Assembly: GCF_014395225.1 (NCBI RefSeq)
Contig: NZ_CP060723.1
Location: forward strand, 6,014,001 to 6,078,000
Source of the DNA: Pedobacter roseus
GTDB lineage: Bacteria; Bacteroidota; Bacteroidia; Sphingobacteriales; Sphingobacteriaceae
Length of the DNA: 64,000 nucleotides
Reading direction: 5' to 3'
Below, one piece after another: positions 61,119 to 64,000 of this stretch. Below the pieces are notes generated by a model. The model did no database searches and had not been told where the DNA came from. It worked only from the letters and a program-made list of their open reading frames with translations. Both the position numbers and the translations under genes were made by a program. Position 1 is the first letter of the stretch; each line of letters opens with the position of its first letter.

Positions 61119-61278
61119 GTTTGGTCTTATTTCTTTAAGAGCTTTTCATTTCGGATGAAAATTTATATGAATGGCCAGAGGAATTAAGAAGGTTAATAGT
61201 CTTGAAATATCTTCATTTCGATCCCGAAGATTCCGGGAAGAAATCTTTTAAATTTGAGCCTTGAACTCTTAGTTCAAA

Positions 61279-61313
61279 GATCTCTCCATTTCGCTGCGCT
61301 TCAATCGAGATGG
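61279..61313. repeat. Dispersed TCTCCATT repeat, second copy
   Basis: GATCTCTCCATTTCGCTGCG and the following CTTCAATCGAGATGG are like the segment at 23303-23340. Confidence 0.5.
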
Positions 61314-61351
61314 TGCTTGAACTTTTAACAAAGCATTTCCAAAACACTGTA

Positions 61352-61388
61352 AAAAGCAAAAGGCCTGAAACTTCAGGCCTTTTTGCTT
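61352..61388 (-). terminator. Terminator of crtI
   Basis: AAAAGGCCTGAA (about 61358-61369) pairs with TTCAGGCCTTTT (61372-61383), and AGC/GCT pairs extend it. It can work on both strands and lies after the crtI stop at 61547. Confidence 0.7.
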
Positions 61389-61546
61389 ATCATATATTTG
61401 GTTAGTTGATTCTTATTTTTTCTTTCAACAATTCGCCTTCTCTCTTATTTCGAAACAAATGCAAACCTCGAACGATTATGTGTTTTGAAGCTTTATTGCA
61501 GTGTTTTTGTTTTGTGGTTATAAAGATAAGGGAAATTTTAAATTTG

Positions 61547-63028
61547 TCAAGCTTTTTTTAACTTTTTTTTTATTTCTTTTGCTACCACTTGCCCGGATAT
61601 GATTGCAGGTGGCACTCCGGGGCCTGGAACGGTTAATTGTCCGGTATATAAAAAATTTGTTACTTTGCTTTTCATCTTCGGTTTTAAAAAGGCCGTCTGT
61701 TTCAAAGTGTTTGCTAATCCATACGCATTTCCTTTAAAAGCATGATAATCTTCAACAAAATCATTCATGGCGTAACTCCGTTTAAACAGAATGTGATCAC
61801 TAATGTCGTTTCCTGTTAAATTTTTGAAGCGTTGCACCAATAAATTAAAGTATTCTTCCCTTTTGCTTTCGCTATCTTTTAAATCAGGCGCAAGCGGAAC
61901 CAAAAAGAAAAGGTTTTCGCAACCCTCTGGTGCCACGCCCGGATCCGTAACCGACGGACAGCAGGCATAAAATAATGGTTTTGTTGGCCATTGCGGATCG
62001 GTGTAAATTTCTTCAGCATGCTGGTCAAAATTCTCGTCGAAGAAAAGATTGTGGTGTAAAATATTGTCAAGCTTCTTATTTATGCCGATATAAAACAACA
62101 GGCAGGAAGGGGCCATGGTTCTGGTGTCCCAGTATTTTTCGCTGTAATTGCGGTATGGCGCATCAAAGAGGTGTTGGTCGATATGGTGATAATCGGCATT
62201 TCCCACCACAAAATTACTTTTAAAATTTCCCTTATTGGTAATTATTTCTTCAGCGATATCGTTTTTAACCACTATTTTGGTTACTTCGGTATTGAAGATA
62301 AACTTTACGCCCTGCTCTTCTGCTATTTTTTGCATGGCGTTCACAATTTTGTGCATACCACCCATAGGGTACCAGGTACCTAAAACAAGATCTGCATAGT
62401 TCATTAAACTATACAAGGCAGGAGTGTTCTGCGGTGTGGCACCTAAAAATAAAACGGGGAATTCTAACAATTTCCTTAAACGTTCATTTTTGAACAACTG
62501 GTGCACATGCTTGCGCATATTGCCCAAAAGTTGCAGCTTGATTCCGCTTATAGCCAAACGGGGGTCGAAATACTCCATTACACTGTGCGAGGGCTTGAAA
62601 ACATATTCGTTCATGCCTACATCGTACTTGTACTTCGCCTGATCGAGAAAAGATTGCAGGTTTTTACTGCTGCCAGGTTCCAGCTGTTCGAATAAAGCAT
62701 ATAAATCAGCAAGTGTTGCGGGTACATCTATCGCATCATCTTTACCAAAGTAAATGCGGTAAGAAGGACTTAGTCTTTTAAGCTCATAAAAATCGGACGC
62801 TGTTTTATTGAAGATTTGGTAGTAGTTTTCGAAAACATCTGGCATCCAATACCAGCTTGGGCCCATATCGAATAGAAAGCCATCTTTTTCCCATGTTCTG
62901 GCACGGCCGCCAGCCATTTCGTTTTTTTCGATAACGGTAACTTCGCAACCATCTTTGGCCAACAAAGCTGCTGCGGCCAGGCCCGCAAAACCGGCGCCAA
63001 TAATGGTTACCTTAGGTTTTTTATCCAT
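61547..63028 (-). CDS. crtI: Phytoene desaturase (CrtI type)
   Basis: This 493-residue FAD enzyme converts phytoene to lycopene (or related desaturated carotenoids). The FAD motif VTIIGAGFAGLAAAALLAKDGCEVTVIEKNEMAGGRART (about residues 8-46) is followed by FLFDMGPSWYWMPDVFENYY. The C-terminal LYTGQLTVPGPGVPPAIISGQVVAKEI (about 458-484) is the standard end of the CrtI family. Length is normal. The gene is on the minus strand, divergent from the lycopene cyclase side. No crtB is visible beside it. Confidence 0.94.
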   Translation of the reverse strand: MDKKPKVTIIGAGFAGLAAAALLAKDGCEVTVIEKNEMAGGRARTWEKDGFLFDMGPSWYWMPDVFENYYQIFNKTASDFYELKRLSPSYRIYFGKDDAIDVPATLADLYALFEQLEPGSSKNLQSFLDQAKYKYDVGMNEYVFKPSHSVMEYFDPRLAISGIKLQLLGNMRKHVHQLFKNERLRKLLEFPVLFLGATPQNTPALYSLMNYADLVLGTWYPMGGMHKIVNAMQKIAEEQGVKFIFNTEVTKIVVKNDIAEEIITNKGNFKSNFVVGNADYHHIDQHLFDAPYRNYSEKYWDTRTMAPSCLLFYIGINKKLDNILHHNLFFDENFDQHAEEIYTDPQWPTKPLFYACCPSVTDPGVAPEGCENLFFLVPLAPDLKDSESKREEYFNLLVQRFKNLTGNDISDHILFKRSYAMNDFVEDYHAFKGNAYGLANTLKQTAFLKPKMKSKVTNFLYTGQLTVPGPGVPPAIISGQVVAKEIKKKLKKA

Positions 63029-63088
63029 GGTGTAAATAAAGGAAATTTATAGCGATTTGTTTTTGTTTTTTGTCATTCAATGGGCTTT

Positions 63089-63114
63089 GTCATTCTGATC
63101 TCAATGAAGGATCT
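63089..63114. repeat. Dispersed GTCATTCTGA..GAAGGATCT repeat copy
   Basis: GTCATTCTGATCTCAATGAA followed by GGATCT lies in the crtI upstream spacer. It is the same core as at 16599 (plus strand) and 22639-22665 (minus strand). Confidence 0.5.
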
Positions 63115-63257
63115 TTAAGGCATAGGGTATGTAATTGGTTAAAAAGATATAATTTACCATTAAGAAGTTAAGAAAGTTAAGCCGGATGAGCTTAATGATC
63201 TTAATTCCTTAATGATGAACAGTGAATATATGCCAATTGAACTCTTGATAGATTTCT

Positions 63258-63265
63258 TACCTTTG
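63258..63265 (+). promoter_or_regulatory. Candidate -7 element of the gene at 63276
   Basis: TACCTTTG matches TAnnTTTG and lies ten bases before the ATG at 63276. It probably drives both this gene and the lycopene cyclase gene. Confidence 0.45.
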
Positions 63266-63275
63266 TGCCTAACTC

Positions 63276-63806
63276 ATGATTAAACTACGCATTATATTTT
63301 TTCTGCTGTTTGCAGCAAGTAATATTACTTACGCCCAGCTCTCTAACCAGGAAATTGCGGTACTGAAAACCAACATGGTTAAAGCGGTAGAAAACTCGAA
63401 ACTAACCGATTCTTTATTTACCAAGTTGACTAAACTACCCAATAAAACCGCGTTAATTACCGGCTATACGGGTACTTTAGAGGCCCTGAAAGCTAAACAC
63501 TCCTGGAATCCATACAACAAGATCAAATATGTAAGCCGGTCGCTTAAAACGATGGAAAAGGCCATAGGTATGGATAAAGAAAACATGGAAATCCGGTTTA
63601 TGCGCTTTTCAATCGAATTTTATACCCCTGCTTTTTTAGGGTTTAGTAAAGATCTGGCAACGGATAAAAAGGAAATTATTAAACATTATCAAAATGAAAA
63701 TTTTGGTCTCGCCGACGATGAACTGGTTAAAAATGTAGCCAAATTTATGATCGATAGTAAAAAATGTACCCCATCAGAAATTAAAATTTTAAAGAAACAC
63801 CTCTAA
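63276..63806 (+). CDS. Exported protein of unknown function upstream of lycopene cyclase
   Basis: This 176-residue protein has a signal peptide ending TYAQL. The rest is a charged, probably helical domain (LKTNMVKAVENSKLTDSLFTKLTKLPNKTALITGYTGTLEALKAKHSWNPYNKIKYVSRSLKTMEKAIG). No family is recognised. The stop at 63806 is one base before the ATG of the lycopene cyclase gene, so translation may be coupled. A role in carotenoid metabolism or transport is only a positional suggestion. Confidence 0.75.
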   Translation: MIKLRIIFFLLFAASNITYAQLSNQEIAVLKTNMVKAVENSKLTDSLFTKLTKLPNKTALITGYTGTLEALKAKHSWNPYNKIKYVSRSLKTMEKAIGMDKENMEIRFMRFSIEFYTPAFLGFSKDLATDKKEIIKHYQNENFGLADDELVKNVAKFMIDSKKCTPSEIKILKKHL

Positions 63807-63807
63807 A

Positions 63808-64000
63808 ATGCACTATACCTATTTACTCATTAACCTTGGCGTAATTTTTTTTCCATTAGTTTTATCGTTCGATAAAAAGGTACATTTCTTTAGCAAATGG
63901 AAATTTATATTTCCAGCGATATTAATTACTGGTGTGGTGTTTTTAATCTGGGATATTTTGTTTACCAAACTCAATGTGTGGTCGTTTAATCCTGATTATT
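63808..64000 (+). CDS. Lycopene cyclase domain protein, C-terminus outside window
   Basis: Only the first 64 residues are in the window. MHYTYLLINLGVIFFPLVLSF begins a membrane segment, a second segment (PAILITGVVFLIWDILF) follows, and then TKLNVWSFNPDY matches the CarR/CrtYcd-type lycopene cyclase domain found in Bacteroidota. The enzyme would close the rings of lycopene to beta-carotene, the substrate of CrtZ. It starts at ATG 63808, one base after the upstream exported gene. Confidence 0.85.
   Translation, partial: MHYTYLLINLGVIFFPLVLSFDKKVHFFSKWKFIFPAILITGVVFLIWDILFTKLNVWSFNPDY

Larger units (their letters stand above)
61068..61546. other. Gene-free spacer with two terminators and repeat copies
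   Basis: The 479-base spacer lies between the convergent sigma gene and crtI. It holds a terminator for the sigma gene (61091-61118), a palindrome CCCGAAGATTCCGGG at about 61223-61237, the TCTCCATTTCGCTGCGCT repeat (61279-61313), and a strong terminator for crtI (61352-61388). Confidence 0.6.

Noticed and set aside
1..64000. tRNA or rRNA genes, prophage or integrative element
   Set aside because: I found no cloverleaf-like segment, rRNA sequence, integrase, or phage structural gene; the search was by eye only.

Overview
The window looks like a chromosomal segment of a Bacteroidota bacterium, most likely family Sphingobacteriaceae and close to Pedobacter. The signs are an AT-rich genome, intergenic -7 promoter motifs of the TAnnTTTG type, a GldB lipoprotein and PorT-like barrel, many signal peptides ending in AQ, DUF2490, DUF6515, head-GIN and SIMPL proteins, and a CrtI/CrtZ/CarR-type carotenoid set. 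This assignment is inference from gene content. I saw no tRNA, rRNA, CRISPR array, prophage or complete insertion sequence.

Region 1-12 kb: an exported tandem-repeat protein cut by the left edge, a TfoX_N protein, rnhB, a glycosyltransferase, gcvT, a ComB-like phosphatase, a predicted barrel paired with an astacin-like exported protease, a patatin, and gldB divergent from a PorT-like barrel followed by nadE. Region 12-24 kb: OsmC, an M57-type protease, a tightly overlapping lnt / unknown exported protein / lspA operon for lipoprotein maturation, a PH-SHOCT protein, rsmI, serS, a small membrane protein, a SIMPL protein, a tailed cold-shock protein, a 1 kb gene-free stretch holding a 371-bp MITE-like element with 16-bp terminal inverted repeats and an 8-bp target duplication, then a GNAT acetyltransferase and fabV. 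Region 24-37 kb: exported and outer-membrane proteins of unknown role, DinB, a head-GIN protein, a frameshifted M1 aminopeptidase, and two tandem CocE/NonD hydrolases.

Region 37-51 kb: a DUF6515 protein, a 142-bp direct duplication carrying terminator-like hairpins, a phytase-like lipoprotein, HAD, DUF2306, Crp/Fnr and VOC proteins, lpdA, a choice-of-anchor I lipoprotein, a TPP riboswitch with thiD-tenA and an MFS transporter, an unknown exported protein, and an archaeal-type AAA ATPase preceded by two near-identical palindromes. Region 51-64 kb: a tetR-tolC-adaptor-RND efflux locus, crtZ, two exported proteins, murB, an ECF sigma factor, crtI, and an unknown exported protein one base upstream of a lycopene cyclase gene cut by the right edge.

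Most genes are ordinary for the group. The most unusual content is in the spacers: at least four families of dispersed palindromic repeats, the MITE-like element, and the paired palindromes ahead of the AAA ATPase.
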